Shown one piece after another: positions 7,953 to 15,542 of a DNA stretch of 64,000 nucleotides (its first letter is position 1; each line of letters starts with the position of its first letter). The position numbers and the translations under genes were made by a program. The stretch is taken from positions 62,001 through 126,000 of the forward strand of contig MAAS01000005.1 in assembly GCA_002162755.1 (NCBI GenBank), given 5' to 3'. The notes below the pieces were generated by a model that had not been told where the DNA came from, searched no databases, and worked only from the letters and a program-made list of their open reading frames with translations. This DNA comes from Gammaproteobacteria bacterium 50_400_T64. GTDB taxonomy: Bacteria > Pseudomonadota > Gammaproteobacteria > Pseudomonadales > Porticoccaceae.

Positions 7953-9418
7953 GTGTGGGTGCTCCTTAACGCATCACCTGCGGCAATCACTTCCTCGACC
8001 ACCTTCTCAGCGTGCTCCCAGGTGGTGCGCGCACCGACAAAACAAGGGCGAATAGCCAATACACCATTGATCATTGCCGTACTGGGAATACTGCGCCCCT
8101 GGTGAACCAACCGCCGGTGGATTTCCCGATTCAGTTCATTCAAATCACCAGCGCTATCATCGAGATAGCGAAAGCAGCAGATAGACAGTGTCGGCTCCTG
8201 CACCACGTCCAAATTGGGATGGGCGCGAGCTAATTCTGCAACCCGTCGAGCCATGGCGTTGTGGCGACAAACCCGCTCGCGCATGCCTTCTTTGCCTATT
8301 TCACGAATTAATGCCCAAACCACGGCACCGCGAGAGGGCGCAGATAATTCAACCCCGAAATCGTAGTAGGGAATGCCGAGGCCATCCATTGAGTGCTGAA
8401 AATTGTCATCTCTAACAGAGCCCTCGAGATAGTCCGACTCTTCCTGAGTGAAAGCCCGGTACAACAAACTGCGATCGCGCACGTAAGTTGCACCCACACC
8501 GACCGGTGCGCCCAGCCATTTATGGGGGTCAACAATGACCGAGTCGGCCATAGATAATCCCTTATAAAGCGGGCGAACCTGGGGGTCGAGAATACCGGGC
8601 AAACCATAAGCACCGTCGACATGAAACCAGATATCAAATTCACGGGCGATCTCGCCAATGTCATGCAGTGGATCGATAACCCCGGCATTCGTCGTGCCCG
8701 CATTGCCCACAATCGCAACGGGTACACAGCCCCTGTCGATGAGTTGCTCGTCCTGTAAATCCGCTTGCAACTGCTGACGTAAAGCATCGACGCACATTCG
8801 CCCCTGCTCATCGACGGCAATAGTGATAACGGCGTTGCGCCCCATGCCCAACACCGCAGCTGAACGGTGCACGGTGTGGTGGCTCGCCGCCGTTGCGTAG
8901 ATGCGACAGGGTCGCTGCACGCCATCTCGACTCGGGTCAATACCGATGCGTTCAAAAGCCCATTGGCGCGCCGCACCCAGTGCAACAAGATTAGCGACTG
9001 AGCCACCACTGCTATAAAGCCCCTTCATTTCAGGGCGCAGCTCGAACATCTCGGCCATCCACTCCAGAGACAATTCTTCGAGATAATTAAAGGCGGTTAA
9101 ACCGAGGCGCTGTGGCGCGGCAACGGAGCCCGCCAAACTCGCCAAGACCCCAACGGATGTCGCACCCGTGGTAATAAAAGCCGTGCAGCCGGGGTTGGGG
9201 ATTTGCGAGCCATTGGGAATAATTTGCTGCCCTAATTCAGCGATCACCTGCTCGATACCTACGCCTTTTTCGGGCAGTGATTGTTGCAGAGCATCGTGCC
9301 ATTGGGAATAACGCGACATCGCGTCGGGGTGTTCGAAGCGTAAATATTCATCCAGACTATTGCCCAGCTCATGTAATCGCTGAGAAAGGGGGCCGCATTC
9401 AGCACGGTCATCATTCAT
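7949..9418 (-). CDS. PLP-dependent group II amino-acid decarboxylase
   Basis: 489 residues, usual length for aromatic-L-amino-acid, glutamate and diaminobutyrate decarboxylases of this fold. The PLP lysine is K300 in VIVDPHKWLGAPVG. Also present are SSGGSVANLVAL (phosphate binding), ASHHTVHRSAAVLG with the cofactor-stacking His, and WFHVDGAYG with the conserved Asp/Ala near the pyridine ring. It would release CO2 from an L-amino acid to give an amine. It overlaps the SDR gene by 4 bp, lies between two TonB receptor genes, and has the CTGCG-N9-CGCAG dyad 72 bp upstream. This context suggests metal or amine metabolism, for example siderophore-like chelator chemistry, but no NRPS or synthetase is present. 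The substrate is not predictable. Confidence 0.85.
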   Translation of the reverse strand: MNDDRAECGPLSQRLHELGNSLDEYLRFEHPDAMSRYSQWHDALQQSLPEKGVGIEQVIAELGQQIIPNGSQIPNPGCTAFITTGATSVGVLASLAGSVAAPQRLGLTAFNYLEELSLEWMAEMFELRPEMKGLYSSGGSVANLVALGAARQWAFERIGIDPSRDGVQRPCRIYATAASHHTVHRSAAVLGMGRNAVITIAVDEQGRMCVDALRQQLQADLQDEQLIDRGCVPVAIVGNAGTTNAGVIDPLHDIGEIAREFDIWFHVDGAYGLPGILDPQVRPLYKGLSMADSVIVDPHKWLGAPVGVGATYVRDRSLLYRAFTQEESDYLEGSVRDDNFQHSMDGLGIPYYDFGVELSAPSRGAVVWALIREIGKEGMRERVCRHNAMARRVAELARAHPNLDVVQEPTLSICCFRYLDDSAGDLNELNREIHRRLVHQGRSIPSTAMINGVLAIRPCFVGARTTWEHAEKVVEEVIAAGDALRSTHT

Positions 9419-9718
9419 GGGGACATCCTTAACATCTAACTTCGGGTAACAATAACGACAAAGCAGCCAGGTAAATATTCTCTCGTTGCCTGCGGTTTAT
9501 TGTCGCAGTCTAGCGGCATTATTAAGATGCCTCAAACAGCAACAAATCGTAACCAACCTTTATAAGCAGTGGTAAAACAATGCCGCTTAAACACCGCTCA
9601 AGCCAGACGCCTTCACTTGAGCTCTAAAAACAATTGATAATTGTCAACGACGTTTATAACCACAAAAAATTACAGTTATTGTAGACTTGCCTATAAAAGA
9701 CACCATGGGAATTACCTT
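9419..9718. promoter_or_regulatory. divergent promoter region between decarboxylase and TonB receptor 2
   Basis: 300 bp without a convincing gene. It holds the dyad at 9490-9508 and a palindrome ACAATT-GAT-AATTGT (9630-9644), overlapped by TTGA-N6-TCAA (9634-9647). The reading frame of the plus-strand receptor is open from a TTG at 9641, but the ATG at 9719 with GGGA upstream begins directly before the signal peptide, so 9641-9718 is treated as leader. Confidence 0.55.
9490..9508. promoter_or_regulatory. dyad operator copy 2 (CTGCG-N9-CGCAG)
   Basis: CTGCG, GTTTATTGT, CGCAG: a perfect 5-bp inverted repeat with a 9-nt centre. It shares 22 of 23 bases with copy 1 over 9489-9511. It is 72 bp from the decarboxylase start (9418, minus strand) and about 210 bp from the receptor ATG (9719), so it could control either or both. 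Confidence 0.6.
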
Positions 9719-11821
9719 ATGTTGCGGAATAAATTTTTACTCATTCCAGTTAGTTTTTACCTGGGATTTTCTACCACGGCTTTCTCAGAAGACGAGGCGA
9801 CGCCTGAAAATGAAGTGACCCTCACAGAAATTGTCGTAGTAGGAGAAATCATCAAACCCGGCGTCGTTGGCATAATGCCAACCCAGGGTGGTATTAATGA
9901 TGCGGCCGCACTGTTAAGGCAAGTGCCTGGTGCCAACATCAATTCTAATGGGCCATTATCAGGCATCGCGCAATATCGCGGTTTATTCGGTGACCGTATT
10001 AATGTCAGCTCAGATGGTGCCAATTATAAATCGGCCTGCGCCAATGCTATGGACGCACCGTTAAGCCATGTACCCACGTCATTAACGGAAGTACTGAAAA
10101 TTGAACGCGGCATTGCATCCGTCAGTAGCGGCATCGAAACACTCGGCGGCTCCATTGTTCAGGAAACCAGAAAGGGTGAATTTGCAGGCTCTGAAAAAAC
10201 ACTTATCGAAGGTAAGGCAAGCAGTGGCTACAACAGCGTTAATGATGGTCGCTATGCCAGTGTTTTTATTAATGCTGCGAATCAAAATCACAAATTGCGT
10301 GTTGGCGGCAGCCATGAGAAAGGCAATAGTTTTGAGTGGGCGGAAGGTACCAATATAGATACCCGGCACGAACGTAACGCGTCAACGTTTGGCTACGGCT
10401 TTCAAACTGACGATCACGAATTTGATGTTGGCTACAATTACAACGACACCCTGCTATCTGGCACACCGTCATTACCGATGGACATTATTTATTCTCGTGG
10501 CGGCGTACCCACGTTTAATTATATCGGCAATTTTGCAGACCAATACGAAGTAACCGCAAAACTTCAATACCAGGATATAAAACACCGGATGGATAATTTC
10601 ACCCTCCGAGGAATTGGCCTAAAAACGCGACAGTCAGACAACACAGCCCGCGGCTTTGGTTACAAATTCACGCTTGCAATCCCCTATCTGGATGGGGAAT
10701 TACTCATGGGGCTAGATGGCGATAATATTGAACATGATGCGCTGATCACCGATCCCTTTAATGGGCAATTCCGCATTAATAATTTTAACGATGTTAACCG
10801 CGATCGCTACGGTTTCTTTACCGAATGGGAAGGCGATGTGGCAGACAACTGGGGCCTGGAACTTGGCGGCCGAATTAACTGGGTGCGCATGCAGGCGGGC
10901 GACGTATTTGCGAGCACATCAAAATTCACATCTGGTGGCACACCCATTAATGCACCTGCCAAACTGCAAACGGCCTTCAACAATTCAGATCGCGACGAGG
11001 ACAATGTCAATGTCGACCTTGTGGCAATCGGACGTTATTTTCTTTCACCAACGCTTGATGTTGAAATCGGCTTTGCACGAAAAACACGTTCACCCACGTA
11101 TCAGGAACGTTATATCTGGGTTCCACTAACAGCAACCGGCGGCCTTGCTGATGGGCGTAATTATATCGGCACGACTAATCTTGACCCTGAAGTGTCTTAC
11201 CAAGCAGAGTTAGGTTTCGATTGGCAAGAAGATGCTTTCTATTTTGCACCGCGGGTTTTTTATCGCTACGTAGAAGACTATATTCAAGGTACACCAACAA
11301 CGAATAATGCCGCATTAGCCATCGACCCTAATACCTTACAGTTCACCAACGTTGACGCCTATTTATACGGCTTTGATGCCGAAGCTGAATACCAGCTTAA
11401 TGACACCTGGAAAGTGGGCGGCATTGTTAGCTACGTACGCGGCAAGCGCGATGATACAGACGACGATCTCTACCGCATTGCCCCCTTGAACACGACAATG
11501 AAACTCACTTACGAAACCGACATCTGGATGACCAGTGCCGAAGTCGTCGCCTATTCGCGACAAAATAAAGTCTCCAGCTTTAATAATGAAGTTCCCACAT
11601 CAGGCTATACAACGTTCAATTTTCGCGGCCAATATCGTCCTCAATTACAAAATATGGATGGACTGGAAATTGGCTTCGGCATTGAAAACATATTCGACAA
11701 AGGGTATCGCGTACACCTGAATGGTTTGAATCGAAACCCTCTTAACGAGGACACCGCAATAGGCGAACACCTCCCCGGCAATGGTCGTAATTATTATGTC
11801 ACGCTGAGTTATGACTGGTAA
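9719..11821 (+). CDS. TonB-dependent outer-membrane receptor (metal/copper-receptor-like)
   Basis: 700 residues from ATG 9719. The signal peptide runs to FSTTAFSEDE, with a TonB-box-like LTEIVVVGE after it. The plug has ALLRQVPGANINSNGPLS and a segment SACANAMDAPLSHVPTSL. That last segment resembles the Cys-Pro-Asn-Arg-Met-Asp-Pro-Pro motif of OprC/NosA copper receptors (family knowledge), though here it reads ACANAMDAP. It then has IERGIASVSSGIETLGGSI and a barrel ending SYDW. The gene is divergent from the decarboxylase/SDR pair and followed by a strong hairpin. Transport of a metal or metal complex is likely; copper is only a suggestion. Confidence 0.88.
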   Translation: MLRNKFLLIPVSFYLGFSTTAFSEDEATPENEVTLTEIVVVGEIIKPGVVGIMPTQGGINDAAALLRQVPGANINSNGPLSGIAQYRGLFGDRINVSSDGANYKSACANAMDAPLSHVPTSLTEVLKIERGIASVSSGIETLGGSIVQETRKGEFAGSEKTLIEGKASSGYNSVNDGRYASVFINAANQNHKLRVGGSHEKGNSFEWAEGTNIDTRHERNASTFGYGFQTDDHEFDVGYNYNDTLLSGTPSLPMDIIYSRGGVPTFNYIGNFADQYEVTAKLQYQDIKHRMDNFTLRGIGLKTRQSDNTARGFGYKFTLAIPYLDGELLMGLDGDNIEHDALITDPFNGQFRINNFNDVNRDRYGFFTEWEGDVADNWGLELGGRINWVRMQAGDVFASTSKFTSGGTPINAPAKLQTAFNNSDRDEDNVNVDLVAIGRYFLSPTLDVEIGFARKTRSPTYQERYIWVPLTATGGLADGRNYIGTTNLDPEVSYQAELGFDWQEDAFYFAPRVFYRYVEDYIQGTPTTNNAALAIDPNTLQFTNVDAYLYGFDAEAEYQLNDTWKVGGIVSYVRGKRDDTDDDLYRIAPLNTTMKLTYETDIWMTSAEVVAYSRQNKVSSFNNEVPTSGYTTFNFRGQYRPQLQNMDGLEIGFGIENIFDKGYRVHLNGLNRNPLNEDTAIGEHLPGNGRNYYVTLSYDW

Positions 11822-11835
11822 GCGTACGCAACTAG

Positions 11836-11877
11836 AATGGCCTGGGCGTGGCTCTAATCAGTCACGCCCAGGCCATT
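11836..11877. terminator. strong hairpin after TonB receptor 2
   Basis: AATGGCCTGGGCGTG (11836-11850) pairs perfectly with CACGCCCAGGCCATT (11863-11877), a 15-bp GC-rich stem with a 12-nt loop, 15 bp after the receptor stop codon. The T-run after it is weak (GTTCAGTATTTT), so it may be a terminator or an mRNA 3'-end stabiliser. Confidence 0.7.
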
Positions 11878-11903
11878 GTTCAGTATTTTCCTGACCCCGT
11901 TTA

Positions 11904-12020
11904 TTAATCAATAGCTCCTATAGCGTGAGCTGTAGTGTCATCTGCAGTTTCAAGGGTGTGACTCCGGCGCGCCGAATAAAGAGAAATAGACACGACACGG
12001 CGATTTGAAGCGCTAGTCAT
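11904..12020 (-). CDS. possible small protein of 38 residues
   Basis: A minus-strand ATG at 12020 has GGGGAGAG 3 nt upstream (complement of 12024-12031), an unusually good ribosome site for an otherwise empty gap. The frame runs 38 codons to TAA at 11904. The peptide starts MTSASNRRVVSISLYSARR and ends HAIGAID; the first half is basic, the second acidic. No family is recognised. It lies between the receptor hairpin and the old-yellow-enzyme gene. A chance ORF is quite possible. Confidence 0.3.
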   Translation of the reverse strand: MTSASNRRVVSISLYSARRSHTLETADDTTAHAIGAID

Positions 12021-12121
12021 TTTCTCTCCCCTGCAATGAGCCAAAGCATCATTGACCCCTCGCCAGCTAAAGCCTTACCATCCAGCCCACTATTCTAATT
12101 CCTTAATCGAGACTTATTCCT

Positions 12122-13231
12122 ATGCAGTCCTTATTTGAGCCTTTAACGTTTCTACACGGCCCTGCCATTAAAAACCGTTTCGCCCTGGCACCACTCACCA
12201 ACTTACAGAGCAATGTCGACGGCACCCTGTCAGACGACGAGTACAAGTGGCTGACTATGCGCGCCGAAGGTGGCTTTAGCTTAACCATGACCTGTGCCGC
12301 CCACGTGCAGGCCGTTGGCCAGGGCTTCCCCGGACAGCTCGGCATCTACTCCGACGACCACCTCGAGGGGCTAACACGCCTGGCGGCGGGCATTAACAAA
12401 AACGATAGTTTGTCGATTGTGCAGCTGCACCACGCGGGCCACCGTACACCGCCAGAACTGATTGACACCGACCCGGTTGCCCCCTCTGCCCATGAAGAGT
12501 CCGGTGCCCGCGCCTTATCAACATCTGAAGTCGAGCAGGTGATTGAAGATTTTATTGCCGCTGCTGAGCGCGCTGAGAAAGCGGGTTTTGACGGCGTGGA
12601 AATTCACGGTGCCCACGGTTACATCCTCTGCCAGTTCCTCAGTAGCGAAACCAATCGCCGCGATGACCAGTACGGTGGTTCTCTTGAAAATCGTGCCCGC
12701 CCTCTGTTTGATGTTATCGCCGGTATCCGTGAACGCTGTGGCAAAGACTTTAATTTGGGCGTGCGCTTAACCCCCGAGCGCTTCGGCATTGTTCTCGACG
12801 AAGCTATCCAAATCGCTCAACGCCTGTTCGATGAAGCACAAATTGATTATCTGGATATGTCTTTGTGGGATGTCTTTAAAGAGCCAACAGACGAAGCCTA
12901 CAAAGGCCGTTCTTTAATGGATTGTTTTACTGCGCTTAAGCGTGGCGATGTGCGCCTGGGTGTCGCCGGTAAAATCCGCACGCCAGAGGAAGCAAAGAAG
13001 TGTATGGAAAGTGGCGTCGACTTTGTTTTACTCGGCCGTGCCGCCATCATTCACCATGATTTCCCTAAACTACTGGCAAACGACAGTGGCTTTACCCCCA
13101 TGAGTAACCCCGTTTCGGCCGATCATTTACGCGCCGAAGGACTTAGCGATACTTTTGTTGAATACATGGGTGTCTGGAAGGGTTTTGTTGCGGATACAGA
13201 GGGTTTTATTACCCCAGAAATGCTGACCTGA
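12122..13231 (+). CDS. NADH:flavin oxidoreductase, old yellow enzyme family
   Basis: 369 residues, typical for single-domain OYE proteins. FMN-barrel motifs are visible: KNRFALAPLTNLQSN at the N-terminus, IVQLHHAGHR, then VEIHGAHGYILCQFLSS followed by NRRDDQYGGSLENR, and VAGKIRTPEEA with VDFVLLGRAAI for the phosphate site near the C-terminus. Expected to reduce activated C=C bonds of enones or related electrophiles using NAD(P)H. It has its own 5' gap and converges on the ybaN-like gene, with an inverted repeat between them. The physiological substrate is unknown; xenobiotic or oxylipin detoxification is common for the family. Confidence 0.88.
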   Translation: MQSLFEPLTFLHGPAIKNRFALAPLTNLQSNVDGTLSDDEYKWLTMRAEGGFSLTMTCAAHVQAVGQGFPGQLGIYSDDHLEGLTRLAAGINKNDSLSIVQLHHAGHRTPPELIDTDPVAPSAHEESGARALSTSEVEQVIEDFIAAAERAEKAGFDGVEIHGAHGYILCQFLSSETNRRDDQYGGSLENRARPLFDVIAGIRERCGKDFNLGVRLTPERFGIVLDEAIQIAQRLFDEAQIDYLDMSLWDVFKEPTDEAYKGRSLMDCFTALKRGDVRLGVAGKIRTPEEAKKCMESGVDFVLLGRAAIIHHDFPKLLANDSGFTPMSNPVSADHLRAEGLSDTFVEYMGVWKGFVADTEGFITPEMLT

Positions 13232-13242
13232 TTTTAGACAAC

Positions 13243-13279
13243 GCCAGAGCCAGCGCCATATTTCAGGTCTGGCTCTGGC
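13243..13279. terminator. shared hairpin between convergent OYE and ybaN-like genes
   Basis: GCCAGAGCCAG (13243-13253) and CTGGCTCTGGC (13269-13279) form a perfect 11-bp stem just after the OYE stop. A third partial copy, TTGGCTCTGGC (13291-13301), lies in the last codons of the ybaN-like gene. No T-run follows, so bidirectional termination is probable but not certain. Confidence 0.5.
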
Positions 13280-13282
13280 CGC

Positions 13283-13729
13283 TTACAGGCTTGGCTCTGG
13301 CAAGCGCCAAATATACGTCGAAACCATCAAGGCAATACAAAGCAATAAAAGCTGCACTTGCCACAGGGGTACGATGACGATAGAAATAGTCATCGTTACC
13401 CACATAGTGAGAAAAGTATAGTATTTGGCCTTGCGCGGAATACCTTCGCCATTTAAATACGCCAAAATATATTTACTCAGTACGGGATGGGCAACTAGCC
13501 AGCTATAAAATTTATCTGAACTTCTCACGTAACAGGCAGCAGCCAGCAACAAAAAAGGTGTTGTCGGTAATAAAGGCAAAAATATACCCACCACGCCAAG
13601 TGCTAATGAAATATTTCCTGCCGCAAATAATAGTGTACGAACAATACGATTTAACACTGACTGCTTATTAACTTTTATCGTATTAACACTATTTATTGTC
13701 GACACAATATTAATTTTTTTATTATTCAA
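13283..13729 (-). CDS. YbaN/DUF454 family inner-membrane protein
   Basis: About 148 residues. The core carries GNISLALGVVGIFLPLLPTT, the FLLLAAACYVRSS helix and FYSWLVAHPVLSKYILAYL, which are the signature of the YbaN/DUF454 family (small membrane proteins of unknown function). A further hydrophobic pair lies near the C-terminus. The frame is open to an ATG at 13756, but its AAGG would directly touch the ATG; a TTG at 13729 with GAGGAG 7 bp upstream is a better start. The N-terminal tail before the first helix is Asn/Lys/Ile-rich and longer than in most relatives. It follows the ferredoxin gene on the same strand and may be the last gene of the P450 operon. Confidence 0.8.
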   Translation of the reverse strand: MNNKKINIVSTINSVNTIKVNKQSVLNRIVRTLLFAAGNISLALGVVGIFLPLLPTTPFLLLAAACYVRSSDKFYSWLVAHPVLSKYILAYLNGEGIPRKAKYYTFLTMWVTMTISIVIVPLWQVQLLLLCIALMVSTYIWRLPEPSL

Positions 13730-13804
13730 AATAGTCTCCTCAATATTTAAACACATCCTTGTGTTCTCAATATCGACATTCTACCCCTGTCTAAGCAGAG
13801 CCAA

Positions 13805-14125
13805 TCAGTGCTGTCCGGCTGGCGTGTGGACAACTATTCCATCCAGCTCGGGCGAGGCTTTTATCTGACAGCAAAGGCGAGAGCTTTCATTGCGGTCATC
13901 GGTTAATTCCAGCATCGCATCTTCCGTTGCGTCCATTGGTGGGAGTTTATCAAGCCACTCTGAATCAACATGCACATGACAGGTCGCACAGGCGCAAACG
14001 CCGCCGCAGTCTCCATCAATTCCCGGCACTAAATTATCAAGAGCACCGTCCATTAAATTCTCACCGTCCTGAACATCAATATCACGGCGGGTTCCATCAT
14101 TTTCAACATAAGTTACTTTTGTCAT
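13805..14125 (-). CDS. [2Fe-2S] ferredoxin of P450 system (putidaredoxin-like)
   Basis: 106 residues. Cluster ligands are in the adrenodoxin/putidaredoxin pattern: C40, C46 and C49 (CGGVCACATC) with the fourth at C86 in RLCCQIK; C44 and C85 are extra. It transfers single electrons from the neighbouring FAD reductase to the P450. GAGGAA 6 bp before the ATG supports the start. It is third in the order P450, reductase, ferredoxin, 55 bp after the reductase stop. The ending with acidic surface residues and a hydrophobic tail is normal for the family. A paralogue lies at 44.8 kb beside a different type of reductase. Confidence 0.93.
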   Translation of the reverse strand: MTKVTYVENDGTRRDIDVQDGENLMDGALDNLVPGIDGDCGGVCACATCHVHVDSEWLDKLPPMDATEDAMLELTDDRNESSRLCCQIKASPELDGIVVHTPAGQH

Positions 14126-14180
14126 TTTATTTCCTCACTAATATATTTAGGTCTTACGTTTGTACGCGTGTTAACAAATA

Positions 14181-15476
14181 CTATGCGACACGTTCTTGAT
14201 TGTGCGCATCATCTTTAGTCGTATCTTCAGTCGAGCCTGAATTAACTGGCACGTCGGCTAACGCTTTTGCCGGAATACTTTCATCCTGCAAACGCTCAGC
14301 ACTCACCACTATGTTTTTACCAATAATATTGCGGGCAACAACAAATTCAGCCGGGCGATTAATGGCATCGACAGCCAACAGGCGACCTTCACGTAAATAA
14401 AACACCGCGAAGGAACGGCTATCGACATCGCCCCGAATAACCGTCTGATCATAACCGGCATTGATACCGGCAGTTTGTAATTTCAGGTCGTATTGATCTG
14501 ACCAAAACCACGGCACCTGAGCATAGGGTTTGTCTTTACCACAAATTGTCGCAGCAACCGTTTTACCCTGGTCAACGGCATTCTGTACAGATTCAAGGCG
14601 TAAACGCCGTTGATAAATAGGATTGGGATGATTGGCGCAGTCACCTGCCGCATAAATATTGTCGATATTTGTACGGCCATATTCATCAACTGTAATACCA
14701 TCATCGCAAGCTATACCTGCCGACTGCGCCAATTCAACATTGGGCAATAAGCCAATACCTACCACAACCAGATCGGCTAACACGCGATATCCACAGCTGG
14801 TCACTACCGCCGCAACCTGGCCGTCACCACCATCGTCTTCAATAGCAACGACTTCCGTGTCACAGCGTAGGGTAACGCCCGCCTCTCGGTGCACCGCCTC
14901 GAAAAACTTACCCACTTCAGGACTGGTGACTCGACCCAGTGGCGTCGGCCTTGCGACTAGCAACGTCACTTTTAAGCCGTGCTTAACCGCTACCGCTGCC
15001 GTCTCCAGGCCAATATAGCCACCGCCGATGACAACCAGGCGAGTACCCTCAGTGAACTTATCCTGCATGGCCTCAACATCTGCCAGCGTACGCAAATAAT
15101 TAACCTGTGGGTGATCTGCGCCTGAACAGGGCAAAGGCCGAACGCGACCGCCAGTGGCAAGAACGAGATGATCGTAATGCAAGGTTTGTCCGCTATCGAG
15201 ACAAACCACCTGTTCACTGGCATTAATGGCGCAAACCGCTTCACCCAGCTGATGCTCGATATTCACTTTTTCATAAAAAGCAGCAGGCTTAACGAACAGG
15301 CGCTCTCTTGCTAGCTCACCCGCGAGGTATGTTTTCGACAATGGTGGGCGCTGGTAAGGCAACACGGGTTCATCGCCAAGCAGTACGATTCGTCCGTCAA
15401 AGCCTCCCTGGCGAAGGCTAACGGCGACCTGCGCTCCAGCTTGCCCACCACCCACAATAACGACTGTTTCTGTCAT
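14181..15476 (-). CDS. FAD-dependent ferredoxin reductase of P450 system (putidaredoxin-reductase-like)
   Basis: 431 residues. It has FAD motif VVIVGGGQAGAQVAVSLRQ at the start, PYQRPPLSK, the NAD motif VVIGGGYIGLETAAVAVKHG (about 150-170) and the second FAD motif DNIYAAGDCA (about 270-280). This is the rubredoxin/putidaredoxin reductase class, passing electrons from NADH to the adjacent ferredoxin. AAGGAG about 10 bp before the ATG supports the start. The C-terminus has a 15-20 residue acidic extension beyond the usual end (DTTKDDAHNQERVA). It lies 51 bp downstream of the P450 gene and 55 bp upstream of the ferredoxin, one operon. The P450 tandem repeat runs into its leader. Confidence 0.93.
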   Translation of the reverse strand: MTETVVIVGGGQAGAQVAVSLRQGGFDGRIVLLGDEPVLPYQRPPLSKTYLAGELARERLFVKPAAFYEKVNIEHQLGEAVCAINASEQVVCLDSGQTLHYDHLVLATGGRVRPLPCSGADHPQVNYLRTLADVEAMQDKFTEGTRLVVIGGGYIGLETAAVAVKHGLKVTLLVARPTPLGRVTSPEVGKFFEAVHREAGVTLRCDTEVVAIEDDGGDGQVAAVVTSCGYRVLADLVVVGIGLLPNVELAQSAGIACDDGITVDEYGRTNIDNIYAAGDCANHPNPIYQRRLRLESVQNAVDQGKTVAATICGKDKPYAQVPWFWSDQYDLKLQTAGINAGYDQTVIRGDVDSRSFAVFYLREGRLLAVDAINRPAEFVVARNIIGKNIVVSAERLQDESIPAKALADVPVNSGSTEDTTKDDAHNQERVA

Positions 15477-15494
15477 CTCTAAAGACTCCTTTTA

Positions 15495-15542
15495 CGGATT
15501 AGTCTGAGGATTAATTTGCGGATTAATCTACGGGTTAATCTG
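15495..15542 (-). repeat. four 12-bp tandem repeats spanning the P450 stop codon
   Basis: Plus-strand units: CGGATTAGTCTG (15495-15506), AGGATTAATTTG (15507-15518), CGGATTAATCTA (15519-15530), CGGGTTAATCTG (15531-15542). On the minus strand they are in frame with the P450 and read QINP, amber-INP, QINP, QTNP, then TAA. The amber codon TAG at 15530-15528 stands where the repeat predicts CAG. Confidence 0.85.

Noticed and set aside
8308-9009. 233-residue minus-strand open frame inside the decarboxylase gene
   Set aside because: Same strand, different frame from a decarboxylase with intact PLP motifs; the translation is not protein-like.
9630-9647. Fur or FNR box
   Set aside because: ACAATTGATAATTGT and TTGA-N6-TCAA are palindromic, but match neither the 19-bp Fur consensus nor the FNR spacing well enough to name.
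14545-14554. ATTGTCGCAG match to the dyad right half
   Set aside because: It lies inside the ferredoxin reductase coding region and has no matching left arm; a chance match.
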